Shown here piece after piece: positions 19,141 to 27,070 of a DNA stretch of 64,000 nt; within the stretch, counting starts at the first letter, position 1; every line of letters starts with the position of its first letter. The stretch spans positions 434,001-498,000 of the forward strand of contig NZ_FZNP01000003.1 in assembly GCF_900188105.1 (NCBI RefSeq), in the 5' to 3' direction. The position numbers and the translations under genes are program-made. The notes under the pieces are model-generated. The model was not told the DNA's origin and made no database searches. It saw only the letters and a list, made by a program, of their open reading frames with translations. The stretch is from Actinomadura mexicana. Lineage in GTDB: Bacteria; Actinomycetota; Actinomycetes; Streptosporangiales; Streptosporangiaceae.

Positions 19141-19173
19141 ACCGGCCTCCACCCCGCTGGGGTGGAGGCCGGT
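19141..19173 (+). terminator. strong hairpin terminator
   Basis: A perfect 15-bp stem ACCGGCCTCCACCCC/GGGGTGGAGGCCGGT with loop GCT and a T-rich tail follows the VirB6-like gene. Confidence 0.75.
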
Positions 19174-19236
19174 TGTTGTTGTCGGGGTTCGGGTCGTGTT
19201 CCCGCAGGTTCGGGGAACCTGCGCCTGCGTAGGCGT

Positions 19237-19803
19237 TCAGCTGACGCCCTCACAGGGGTTGTAGTCGTGCTTCTTGGAGCATGACTCGAACCGCTTGGCG
19301 TACTCGGTGACCTTGTCGTCGAACACCTGAGTGGAGTCGATCTTCTCCCACACGAGCTCTTCCACGCCGAAGGTCTGGTCGAACTGCAGACGGGTCTCCC
19401 CCTCGATGAGCTCGGCCGTGACCGGCCCGCGGTCGCCCAGGTCGTTGAGCTGGAACCTGCTGCCGGTGCCCATGCCGTTGAAGGGCTTGGCCTTCGGGTA
19501 CTCGACCTTGCGGCCGTTGCCGTCGAAGTGCACCAGGGTGTAGGTCCCGGTCACCTGGCCGCCCTCGGGGTAGACCTTGAAGTCCAGCAGGGCGTGCTGC
19601 TCGCCGTGCTCGACCATCGCGATGACCCGGCGGGGCTGAGTCGCCGGGGCCGTGGTGGTGACCTTGGCTTCGGGCTGGTCGCTGCCGCCGTCCGAGCCGG
19701 TCATCTTGACCAGACCGAACGCCAGACCGGCGGCGGCCAGTACGGCCACGACGGCCAGGACGATGAGCTGGATGCGTCGGTTGTTCGGCTGCTCGCTGTT
19801 CAC
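19237..19803 (-). CDS. membrane-anchored extracytoplasmic protein, unrecognised
   Basis: This is a 188-residue protein with a single N-terminal membrane helix (about 11-32), a short Thr/Ala linker, and a beta-rich domain of about 135 residues that begins RRVIAMVEHGEQ and contains two C-terminal cysteines (SCSKKHDYNPC). The GTG start has AAAGGAAA upstream. A perfect hairpin AGAAGCCGGGT/ACCCGGCTTCT in the leader (19829-19855) resembles the hairpin leaders seen elsewhere in the window, although no copy of the shared promoter was found here. Lying between T4SS genes, it may be an accessory envelope subunit. This is context only. Confidence 0.7.
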   Translation of the reverse strand: MNSEQPNNRRIQLIVLAVVAVLAAAGLAFGLVKMTGSDGGSDQPEAKVTTTAPATQPRRVIAMVEHGEQHALLDFKVYPEGGQVTGTYTLVHFDGNGRKVEYPKAKPFNGMGTGSRFQLNDLGDRGPVTAELIEGETRLQFDQTFGVEELVWEKIDSTQVFDDKVTEYAKRFESCSKKHDYNPCEGVS

Positions 19804-19828
19804 GGTATTTCCTTTCGGTGAAGGCGCG

Positions 19829-19855
19829 AGAAGCCGGGTGGTGGACCCGGCTTCT
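19829..19855 (-). other. leader hairpin before the gene at 19803
   Basis: Perfect 11-bp stem AGAAGCCGGGT/ACCCGGCTTCT with a 5-base loop, about 25 bases upstream of the GTG start. Confidence 0.55.
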
Positions 19856-20011
19856 GTGCGCGTCTGATGAGATGCGAACGGGGCCGGGTCGGCTCTGTTT
19901 GCGATATTCTCCTCAATTGTCGCGTATAGCGCACTGGCTTCGCAAGCGGAAGGTGCGCTTCCTCCGCGTTCGTGAGGATCCCAGGTGGTGCGGCCGAATA
20001 AAAATGGCCGA

Positions 20012-20053
20012 GCCGCCGATCCGGCGTGATCACGATCACGCCGGATCGGCGGC
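20012..20053 (-). terminator. rho-independent terminator of the cell-wall hydrolase gene
   Basis: A perfect 19-bp stem (arms 20012-20030 and 20035-20053, CACG loop) is followed on the minus strand by TCGGCCATTTTTATT. Confidence 0.85.
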
Positions 20054-20070
20054 CGTCGCGGCGGAACTTT

Positions 20071-23000
20071 TTACACCTTGCTGGCGTCGACCCAGCCGAC
20101 CCATACGGCTGTGGGATATGCGCGCTCCACCTTGGAGACGTCTCCGGTTTGATTGGTGTGCACCTTGTAGCCGTCGGCCAGTTGCATGGCCACATGGCCG
20201 GAAGTCGGCTCCACGAGATCGCCGGGTTTCGCCTGGGAGAGCTGGATCTGGCGCGCCCAGGAGAGAGCGCGGAGGGTATGGGTGGTGGGGGCGTTGCTGC
20301 CCTCCGGGTACAGTTTCGGAATCGCGCCGCTGTCACGGTAGGCCCGGGAGACGAAGCTGGAGCAGTCGGCCCACCCAGGGTCGTTTCTCTTGTTCCTCTC
20401 ACCTTTCTTGTCCGGGGCGTAGGGCCAACCGAGATGGGTGAGCGCCCACTTGATCGCCATCGCGGCCTGGGGTGTGCGGGCGTGGGCCACGGAGTCCACG
20501 CACAGCTTGCGGATACCGATCTTTTCGGCCCCTTGCCGCAGGGTGTTGTTCGGGGCGTTCTCGGGACAGCCGTCAGGCCCGACCGTCACCTGCACGGCGC
20601 CGTTGTCCACCGTGCCGCCGCCACCGGTGGCGAGCGAGCCGATCAGTTTGCCCGCGCTGTTGAACGGGGGGATGATTCCGCCGAAGAACCAGGCGTACTC
20701 GACGGCGACCTGCTCCAGAGGGAGCAGAACCCCCTCGGTGTTGCCGAGCCGGGACCATGCCTCGGTCGCGTCCGGGGCGATCGGCGCGCCGACCGGCTTC
20801 AGCGGACGCAGGGCCAGCCGCGGAATGACCAGGGTGTCCTCACCGACGACCGGTGGCATCTCGGCGTTGGCGGCCTCTCTCCCCTGGTAGTAGTTCTTCA
20901 GGCCACTGAGGTTGGCGTTGATCGTCTCGTTGCCCGCCACGTCGGCGGCGACCTGGGAAAGAGTGCTGTTGTACCCGGGGGCCCAGGACCCGATCATGCA
21001 TGCGGGATCGTTTTCCGGGTCGGTGATGCCGTGGGCCTCCTCCACCGCTTGCAGCTTCGGCTGCCATTCGCTGAACACCTTGTCGGTGCTCGGGGGTTCG
21101 TCCAGCGACGCGAACTCGGTCGCGTACGGGGCGATGTCGGTGAGGAACTTCCGCATCACCGTGATGCACTCGTCCGAGGCCTCGAAGCCGTTCTGGCCGG
21201 GGCCGATCTGCGAGAACAGCTTGAGGTCGGTGCCCATGGCGATGCTGAGCTTCTGCCAGCCGCCGACCATCGGCTGGAAGTTGCCGAGGTCGTGCGGGCG
21301 CTCCTCCGGCGGGACCTTCTCGACGGACAGCACCAGCTTGGCGGCGCCGGCGATGTTCTTGTCGACGTCGCACCGGTCCTCGACGCCGGCCTCCTCCGCC
21401 TCCTTCTTGGTCATCGGGAAGATGCCCTGGCGCGAGTCCTTGCCGTTGTCGCACCCCTCGGTCTTCCACTTGCCGGCTCCGTAGCTGACCGACATCGCCT
21501 CGTTGACGAGGGTCTCGACGGCGGCGGGACGGTTGTCCTGTACGGAGTACTTGAACCCGCCTTCCTGGTACTTGCCGCCGGTGACCAGGTAGAGGTTCTG
21601 GATGCGGTTGGTCTCGCAGCGGAAGATCGAAATGATCTTGAAGCTGACCGACCACGGCTTCTCGGGGTCGTCCGGCGGGGGGACGGCGCAGGGCCCCTCG
21701 GGGTTGGCGGTGCGCTCCACGAAGATTCCGGAGGTCGCGATGACCTTGCTCCAGTACTTGCGGGCGTTCTCCTGGTCCTTCTCGTTGCCGTCGGGCTTCC
21801 ACTTGGGGCTCTTCGGGTCGCGGTGCACCCTCTCCGCCGCCTTGACGAGCTCGAAGGCGACGAAGTACGAGGACTGGCAGGGGTTCTGCGGGTCGAGGCC
21901 GTGCATCCGCATCTGGCCCGAGGCGGCGGGAGTGAGCAGGTACGGCCCGCTGCCCTGGTTGTCCTTGCCGCCGATGTCGGGATCCGGGTCCTCGACGTCG
22001 CATCCCCAGGCGCGGAGGCCGGGGCGCCCCGCCTCGGACGTCCCCGCATCCGCGCGGGGTGCTGCTCCCGCAACCGTGCGGGGTGCTGCTCCCGTGTCCG
22101 CGCGGAGCGCGGCGGTCGGCGCCCGCGGCCCGCCGGGCGCGACGCGGTACGAGGCGGGCTGCGCGGCGCCGGATCCGGCCGGGTGCGCCTGCGCCGCGGC
22201 CCGCATCTTCGTCATGACGCCGTCGACGTACTCCCAGGCCGTCGGGTTGAAGTCGCACGCCCCCGGGCACTGGTCCCACTTCTCCGGGTTGGGGCCCCAG
22301 CTCCCCGTGAAGTGGTCGACCGCGATCGGCTGCCACTTGTGGTACTTGTTCCACATCCTGAGGACGTCTTCTTTGACCCGGCGGTCCTGCACGCTCGGCG
22401 GAGCCTCGCACGCCCTCGCGTAGCCCCCGTAGTTGTTCCAGGTGCTGGTGATGTACTGGTAGGCGCCGCAGGCGGTGCTCTTACTCGTCCCGGCGTTGCG
22501 GTCGTAGACGCCGTTCGACTCCTGCATCCGCAGGGCCCAGAGGAACCAGCCGAGCTGGTGGCTGAGATCACCGTCCGGCGGCGCGACGTGGTTGCTCCCG
22601 GTGCCGGGCACGGTGGCGGCCGAGCCCGCGCCGGTCACCCCCTGGACCGGCCCGGGTCCGGCGCCGACGGTGTTGCTGACGTTCACGTCCACGCCGCCGG
22701 TGCCGTCGCCGGTGCCGTTCCCGCCGGGGACCTCCTTCGACTTGCGCCCGGGGTCGCGGTCGACGTTGTCGTACGGGCTGTAGCGGGCGAAGTCGGTCTG
22801 CGCCTTGGCCAGACCCGCCAGGATGGTCCAGGGGACCTCGGAGTAGTCCTGCGCGCTGCCCGAGGTCTGCTCCGACGCCTGCTTGAGGATCCGCTGCCAG
22901 TTGCCGGGGAAGTACTCGGCGACCTTGGTGTCGGAGGTCTGCTCGGGCTGGGACTCAGGGACGTCGTCGTCGACGTTGACGCCCAGGATCATCCCGGCGA

Positions 23001-23925
23001 TGAGGACGATGCAGAGGAACGGGATGAGGATCGGAAGGCTGGCGGCGAGCAGCATCTTGAACTTGCCGTGCTTCTTGTCCTTCTCCGACTTCGAGCCGTC
23101 GGCCCTGTCCTTGCTCTGGCCCGCACCGGCCGCGTTCGGGGCGCCCCCCTTCCGGCGCCGGAAACCGTCCCAGAACGACTGCGGTATCTTCTGGCCGATC
23201 TTGGACTGCTCGAACTTGTCGAGCGCCTTGCCGCCGGCGCTGGAGTCCTTGACGCCGTCGTAGACCTTGGGCGCGTACCGGTCGGCCAGGGCGCGGGCGC
23301 CGATGTCGGCGGCCTGCCCGAGGAGGTTGAGGCCCTTCTCCCCGAGGTTGTCGCCTTCCGGAATCGACGGGACGTAGTTCGCCGGGAGGCCCTTCTTCGC
23401 GGCCGCCTCGCGCAGCTTGCCCTCGGCGAGTTCGCCGGCCGCCTTCTTGAGCCCCTCCTTGGGGTCGCTTCGGGGCGCCTGCTCCGATGGCGTGCCGGTG
23501 GGCGGGGCCTTGAGGTCCTTGGCCAGCTGCGCGGCCTTCGCGGCGGCCTCCAGCGCCCGCTGCATGCCGAGCGGGTTGTCCTTGTCGAGCTTGACGGGCC
23601 CGCCCCGGAGCGCCGCGTCGCCGTACGGGTTCGTCCCCTTGCCGTCCACACCGCGGTCGATGGCCGACTGCTCCGCGAGGATGTCGGCGACGTTCTGCGG
23701 CTGCTGGGCCGCCGCGGCGACGCGGGGGTCCGAACCCAGAGTGGCGACCTCCTCCGGCGTCAGCTCGGCCAGGTCGTCCGGCAGTGCCCCCTCCGCCGCC
23801 GGCTGCAGCGCCGTCGGCACGGGCGGCGGCTGGGGCGGGTCGTCCTGCAGCTCATCGCCGTTCAGAGGCCGCGGTGAGACCTCCGAGCCCTTCCTGGGGC
23901 TGCTGTCCTCGTCCATCCAGGGCAT
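20071..23925 (-). CDS. T4SS-linked cell-wall hydrolase: transglycosylase plus NlpC/P60
   Basis: This is a 1284-residue protein. Residues 1-285 are charged and helical, probably cytoplasmic. One membrane helix lies near 290-315 (LPILIPFLCIVLIAGMILGV). An SLT-like lytic transglycosylase domain sits around 455-570, with the catalytic-type glutamate in RMQESNGVYD and ACGAYQYITSTWN. A second, larger insert of unknown type covers about 640-1050. The C-terminus is an NlpC/P60 peptidase with Cys in ADCSSFVSRAY (about 1187) and His in SGHVAMQL (about 1241). This matches the VirB1-like bifunctional hydrolases of Gram-positive T4SS, which open peptidoglycan for the channel. The length is more than twice the usual, because of the extra middle region. 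It carries copy 2 of the shared promoter. Confidence 0.88.
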   Translation of the reverse strand: MPWMDEDSSPRKGSEVSPRPLNGDELQDDPPQPPPVPTALQPAAEGALPDDLAELTPEEVATLGSDPRVAAAAQQPQNVADILAEQSAIDRGVDGKGTNPYGDAALRGGPVKLDKDNPLGMQRALEAAAKAAQLAKDLKAPPTGTPSEQAPRSDPKEGLKKAAGELAEGKLREAAAKKGLPANYVPSIPEGDNLGEKGLNLLGQAADIGARALADRYAPKVYDGVKDSSAGGKALDKFEQSKIGQKIPQSFWDGFRRRKGGAPNAAGAGQSKDRADGSKSEKDKKHGKFKMLLAASLPILIPFLCIVLIAGMILGVNVDDDVPESQPEQTSDTKVAEYFPGNWQRILKQASEQTSGSAQDYSEVPWTILAGLAKAQTDFARYSPYDNVDRDPGRKSKEVPGGNGTGDGTGGVDVNVSNTVGAGPGPVQGVTGAGSAATVPGTGSNHVAPPDGDLSHQLGWFLWALRMQESNGVYDRNAGTSKSTACGAYQYITSTWNNYGGYARACEAPPSVQDRRVKEDVLRMWNKYHKWQPIAVDHFTGSWGPNPEKWDQCPGACDFNPTAWEYVDGVMTKMRAAAQAHPAGSGAAQPASYRVAPGGPRAPTAALRADTGAAPRTVAGAAPRADAGTSEAGRPGLRAWGCDVEDPDPDIGGKDNQGSGPYLLTPAASGQMRMHGLDPQNPCQSSYFVAFELVKAAERVHRDPKSPKWKPDGNEKDQENARKYWSKVIATSGIFVERTANPEGPCAVPPPDDPEKPWSVSFKIISIFRCETNRIQNLYLVTGGKYQEGGFKYSVQDNRPAAVETLVNEAMSVSYGAGKWKTEGCDNGKDSRQGIFPMTKKEAEEAGVEDRCDVDKNIAGAAKLVLSVEKVPPEERPHDLGNFQPMVGGWQKLSIAMGTDLKLFSQIGPGQNGFEASDECITVMRKFLTDIAPYATEFASLDEPPSTDKVFSEWQPKLQAVEEAHGITDPENDPACMIGSWAPGYNSTLSQVAADVAGNETINANLSGLKNYYQGREAANAEMPPVVGEDTLVIPRLALRPLKPVGAPIAPDATEAWSRLGNTEGVLLPLEQVAVEYAWFFGGIIPPFNSAGKLIGSLATGGGGTVDNGAVQVTVGPDGCPENAPNNTLRQGAEKIGIRKLCVDSVAHARTPQAAMAIKWALTHLGWPYAPDKKGERNKRNDPGWADCSSFVSRAYRDSGAIPKLYPEGSNAPTTHTLRALSWARQIQLSQAKPGDLVEPTSGHVAMQLADGYKVHTNQTGDVSKVERAYPTAVWVGWVDASKV

Positions 23926-23999
23926 TAGCCGCTACCTCGGTTCCGGTACCTTGCTCGGCTCTGCGCTCACCCCCCGGGCGCGGGAGACGATCGACCATG

Positions 24000-24027
24000 A
24001 CCGTCCGCCGATTCGCGTTCAGGGCAA
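24000..24027 (-). promoter_or_regulatory. shared promoter class, copy 2: TTGCCC-N16-GACGGT
   Basis: TTGCCC at 24022-24027 and GACGGT at 24000-24005 on the minus strand, 16 bases apart, lie about 75 bases upstream of the hydrolase start at 23925. The leader is GC-rich with shorter arms than in the island genes. Confidence 0.6.
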
Positions 24028-24057
24028 GGGAATGCCTGAATGCGGGCGCCGAGTGTG

Positions 24058-24708
24058 CTAACCCGCCCGCACCGCGTATCCGCGCCCGTCCGGCTCCACC
24101 AGGAGGTCGACGACATCCGGCCTCGCCCCGCTCGCGTGCGTGATCGTCGCGCTGAACCGGTACTGGCTGTTCCCGGTCTTCGTCGGATCCGCGACGGTGA
24201 TCCCCTGCACCGCCGATCCCCGCGGCATGGCCTTGGCCGGAGAAGGCCGCGCCGTGCCGATGATTGGAATGGCCTTCCAGTTCCCGGTCACGATGGCCCT
24301 GGCGGAGGCCGCGGCCACGTTGAGGGCGCCGGCCGGGACGACCGTCGCGCCGCCGTCCGTCATCGGGACCCTGGTCGCGGCGGTGGCGGTGAAGTTGGCG
24401 GCGGCGGCCCCCGTCGGAAGCACCTGCGAAGGGCTCCCGGACGGGGTGGGCGTCCCTTCCCCCGGGCTCGGAGAGGCGGTGAGACCGCGGGGGTCGAGTG
24501 TCTGGACCTGGTAGCGAGGCGCCTGGCTCGCGGAGGTGGCGGTACCGGAGGAGTCACCGTGGTCGAACACCGCACTGACCAGAAGCATCAGGATGATGCC
24601 ACCGACACCGGCCCATACCGCGATGTTCCACCACTCGGGCAGCTCGGTCTCCTGGAAGAGGCGCCGCCGCCGGAAGCCCTGGCGGGCGTAGTCGGTCAAC
24701 TTCGGCAT
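24058..24708 (-). CDS. membrane-anchored T4SS accessory protein, unrecognised
   Basis: This is a 216-residue protein. A basic cytoplasmic head (RQGFRRRRLF) is followed by one helix (about 28-45), a Ser/Pro/Thr linker with PSPGEGTPTPSGSPS, and an extracytoplasmic domain of about 120 residues rich in beta strands (ANFTATAATRVPM, QYRFSATITHAS). The topology resembles VirB8/TcpC-type or assembly-pilot subunits, but I cannot assign it. The ATG lies only eight bases after the -10-like box of copy 3 of the shared promoter, so the mRNA is probably leaderless. It is divergent from the gene at 24759. Confidence 0.7.
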   Translation of the reverse strand: MPKLTDYARQGFRRRRLFQETELPEWWNIAVWAGVGGIILMLLVSAVFDHGDSSGTATSASQAPRYQVQTLDPRGLTASPSPGEGTPTPSGSPSQVLPTGAAAANFTATAATRVPMTDGGATVVPAGALNVAAASARAIVTGNWKAIPIIGTARPSPAKAMPRGSAVQGITVADPTKTGNSQYRFSATITHASGARPDVVDLLVEPDGRGYAVRAG

Positions 24709-24715
24709 GCCTTTG

Positions 24716-24743
24716 ACCGTCGCGGGCGAGGAGGTCCGGGCAA
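24716..24743 (-). promoter_or_regulatory. shared promoter class, copy 3: TTGCCC-N16-GACGGT (leaderless)
   Basis: TTGCCC at 24738-24743 and GACGGT at 24716-24721 are 16 bases apart. Only seven bases separate the -10-like box from the ATG at 24708, which implies transcription starts at or very near the start codon. Confidence 0.6.
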
Positions 24744-24758
24744 CCGGAGGGCGGCGAC

Positions 24759-25397
24759 GTGTCGCGAATCGTTATGGCGTCCGCGCTGCAACCCCGCACG
24801 GTTCCAGGCATGAGCGAGGAGGACGACCGCGTCAGGGGGCCGGCGATGCTGGCCGCCACCAACATGCTGAAGCCGCCGCCCGCGGTGATCGGCAGCCTGA
24901 ACAAGGACATCACACTGCCCCGGACGGTCCGGCTGACCACGCTCATCGCCGTGATCGTCGGGGCGGCGCTCGGGTTCCTGATCGCCTTCCTCGTCTTCGG
25001 CCCGGGGCTGAACGCGCTGATGTACGGCCCGGTGCTCGGCGGGGCCGCCGGCTGGGCGGCCGTCAGCCTGTCCCCGCTGAACGGGGAGTCGCTGGCGACG
25101 TGGCTGGGGCTGCAGATCAACGGGAGCCGCAACCGCAGGCTCTACGTGGACGGCCGGCCGGTCCGGCTGTACATCGGCATCTCGCCGCTGCGCCGCACCG
25201 CCGCGGGCACCGTGCGCATGCTGCCCGGCGGCGTCCCGGTGGACGCCGTCCGCTGGGACTCGCGCGGTTACCCGCAGCAGGAGATGCCGGGGGCGAACCG
25301 GCTGCGGGCGCCCCGCCGCAAGGGACGCGGGCTGACGGCGTCCACCCAGCTGTCCAGCGGCCGCCGCCGCGGCCGGAGCGCTCGCCGCCGCGGGTGA
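24759..25397 (+). CDS. two-helix membrane protein, PrgI/VirB3-like by context
   Basis: This is a 212-residue protein with a GTG start eight bases after GGAGG; ATG at 24810 is the alternative. Two adjacent membrane helices lie at about 66-105 (AVIVGAALGFLIAFLVFG and a following helix). A basic soluble region follows that ends in an Arg-rich tail (RKGRGLTAS, GRRRGRSARRRG). Two close helices followed by a cytoplasmic beta domain is the layout of PrgI/TcpE/VirB3-type inner-membrane subunits that pair with VirB4. No sequence signature is strong enough to be sure. It opens the second block of plus-strand T4SS genes. Confidence 0.65.
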   Translation: MSRIVMASALQPRTVPGMSEEDDRVRGPAMLAATNMLKPPPAVIGSLNKDITLPRTVRLTTLIAVIVGAALGFLIAFLVFGPGLNALMYGPVLGGAAGWAAVSLSPLNGESLATWLGLQINGSRNRRLYVDGRPVRLYIGISPLRRTAAGTVRMLPGGVPVDAVRWDSRGYPQQEMPGANRLRAPRRKGRGLTASTQLSSGRRRGRSARRRG

Positions 25398-25409
25398 CGC
25401 GGCCGGCAC

Positions 25410-25437
25410 TTGCGCATCCGCGTGAGGGCCGCACGGT
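25410..25437 (+). promoter_or_regulatory. shared promoter class, copy 4: TTGCGC-N16-CACGGT
   Basis: TTGCGC at 25410-25415 and CACGGT at 25432-25437, 16 bases apart, lie 33 bases upstream of the ATG at 25471. The short leader ends in AGAGGAGGG. Confidence 0.6.
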
Positions 25438-25470
25438 CCTGGCTGCAACACGACAAATAGAGGAGGGACG

Positions 25471-26688
25471 ATGCCGGAACAGTCACCCACTCGTTTCACC
25501 ATGGTGCCCGCCCGGCGTTCCAGTGAGCCGACCGCTCGCAGGCGGGCCAGGAGGATCCTGGGTGCGCTCTTCCTCGCCGCGGGGCTGAGCATCGTCGCGG
25601 TGTTCGTCGCCCTATCGAAGGGCAGCGACAAGCCCGACCTGTCGTCGGTCACCCCGCAGGGGCGCGACCTGTCGTACACCGCCGCGGTGAACTTCCTGGC
25701 CGGCAGGCAGCAGGACGTGCCCCGCGCCGCGTCCTTCGACCCGGAAGCGGCGTCCGTGGAGGGCCCTGACGGGCGCTCCACCGCGCTCGACTACCGGGCT
25801 CTGAACTGGGTCGGATTCACCCCTCGGCATTTCGGTACGGAGAAGCTCGGCTTCACCGACTTCGAGATCCATCACTACCTCGTCGTGCTGAACGATCAGG
25901 GGGAGGGAGCCACGCAGGCTCCGTCCCCGGCGGGAAGCGGCACGCCGGCCGCGTCTCCGACCGGAGGGGCGTCCGCGCCGCCGACCGGCGGGGCCTCCGC
26001 GGCTCCGAGTGGAGGGGCGTCCGCGCCGCCGACCGGCGGGGCCCCCCAGGCCGGAGCGACCGGCACGCCGTCCCCGGGCACGACGGCCGACCCTCAGGGC
26101 ACTCCCGCGGCCGGTGGCAGCGAAACGCCGGCGGTGAGCTCGCACGTGCTCCAGCTGGACGTGACGGTGCTGCTCGACCCCTCGGGGCCCCGTCTGGCCT
26201 CCTCCCCGGCCTTCTCGGTCTGGAAGAACGGTGCCGGCAAGCCCGAGGGAACCGGCGACTACACCAATTACCGGCAACTGACCACGGAAGTCAGTGCCGA
26301 GTCCAAAAACCAGATTCTGCGATGGGCGGCGGCCTACGCCACGGGTGATTCGACGGCACTGCTGGCCGTCACCGGTGACCAGGACGCCAAGCACCGCTAC
26401 GAGGGCCTTTCGGGGTTCCGCCTGGCGGACTCCTCCCAGGCCGTGCAGATCCTTTCGGCGATCAAGACGCTCGACGACCAGCTCGTCGTCCGGGTGCGGA
26501 TCATGCTTGCCAGAGCCGAACAATCCGGGACGGTCCCTGGAAAGAAGGGAAACGTCCAGCCATTCACTAATTTCGCCGACTTCGACCTGCTGGTGGGAGC
26601 CAGTGGGGCGCAGCCGCCGGTGCTCGCGTGGGGACCCGCCGGTTCCGCAGCGGAACTGGATCCCTACAGCAACGCACTGAACAACTGA
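25471..26688 (+). CDS. TcpC/VirB8-like bitopic protein with two NTF2-like halves
   Basis: This is a 405-residue protein. A basic cytoplasmic head (RRRARRI) and one membrane helix (about 29-48) come first. An extracytoplasmic domain follows (about 65-145, YTAAVNFLAGRQQ ... FEIHHYLVVL). The linker is low complexity and repetitive (about 150-220, GGASAPPTGG units). The second domain covers about 225-395 and includes NQILRWAAAYATGDSTALLAVTGD. One anchor and two NTF2-like folds is the TcpC/VirB8 plan of Gram-positive conjugation systems. The fold call is by pattern, not alignment. It has its own copy of the shared promoter and heads the virB2-, virD4-like genes. Confidence 0.7.
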   Translation: MPEQSPTRFTMVPARRSSEPTARRRARRILGALFLAAGLSIVAVFVALSKGSDKPDLSSVTPQGRDLSYTAAVNFLAGRQQDVPRAASFDPEAASVEGPDGRSTALDYRALNWVGFTPRHFGTEKLGFTDFEIHHYLVVLNDQGEGATQAPSPAGSGTPAASPTGGASAPPTGGASAAPSGGASAPPTGGAPQAGATGTPSPGTTADPQGTPAAGGSETPAVSSHVLQLDVTVLLDPSGPRLASSPAFSVWKNGAGKPEGTGDYTNYRQLTTEVSAESKNQILRWAAAYATGDSTALLAVTGDQDAKHRYEGLSGFRLADSSQAVQILSAIKTLDDQLVVRVRIMLARAEQSGTVPGKKGNVQPFTNFADFDLLVGASGAQPPVLAWGPAGSAAELDPYSNALNN

Positions 26689-26718
26689 CCGGGACCTCAG
26701 ACCACGGAGGTAAAAAGG

Positions 26719-27042
26719 ATGTCAGTTCCTGGTTTTCACATACTCGCGGGACCGGAACTCGGCCAGACCGGGGCCGACAGTTTCTTCACCTCGCCCGCGG
26801 GCAAGGCGCTGGTCGCGATCTGCGGCGCTGTTGCGGTCGTCATCGTCGTGTTCGGGGTCTTCCGGATGATCAACGGCATCGGCCGGGGGCGTCCGGGCGA
26901 GGCCTTCAAGTCGCTCATCTTCGCTCTGCTCATCGGCGGGATGCTGTTCAACCTCGGCCTCACCGTCCAGGGGGTCAAGATGATGAGCAACCTCGTCGGA
27001 AAGATCTTCTCCAGCGTCGACCAGGTCGGCAACAGCGGCTGA
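26719..27042 (+). CDS. VirB2/TrbC-like two-helix small membrane protein
   Basis: This is a 107-residue protein with a strong ribosome binding site (GGAGG). A short N-terminal region ends at TSPAGKALVAICG. Two membrane helices separated by a short basic Gly-rich loop (NGIGRGRPGEAFK) follow, then a short polar tail. The size, two-helix hairpin and position between virB8-like and virD4-like genes match VirB2/TrbC pilin-like subunits. No clear leader-peptidase site is visible. Confidence 0.7.
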   Translation: MSVPGFHILAGPELGQTGADSFFTSPAGKALVAICGAVAVVIVVFGVFRMINGIGRGRPGEAFKSLIFALLIGGMLFNLGLTVQGVKMMSNLVGKIFSSVDQVGNSG

Positions 27043-27070
27043 TGCGGGAACCCCAGCCTAAGGAGTGAAC

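Noticed and set aside
16110..19253. 1047-residue antisense frame over the VirB6-like gene
   Set aside because: Same reason; the plus strand shows membrane helices and a terminator at the right place.
20026..23877. 1283-residue plus-strand frame over the hydrolase gene
   Set aside because: Composition-driven shadow; the minus strand carries SLT and NlpC/P60 active-site motifs.
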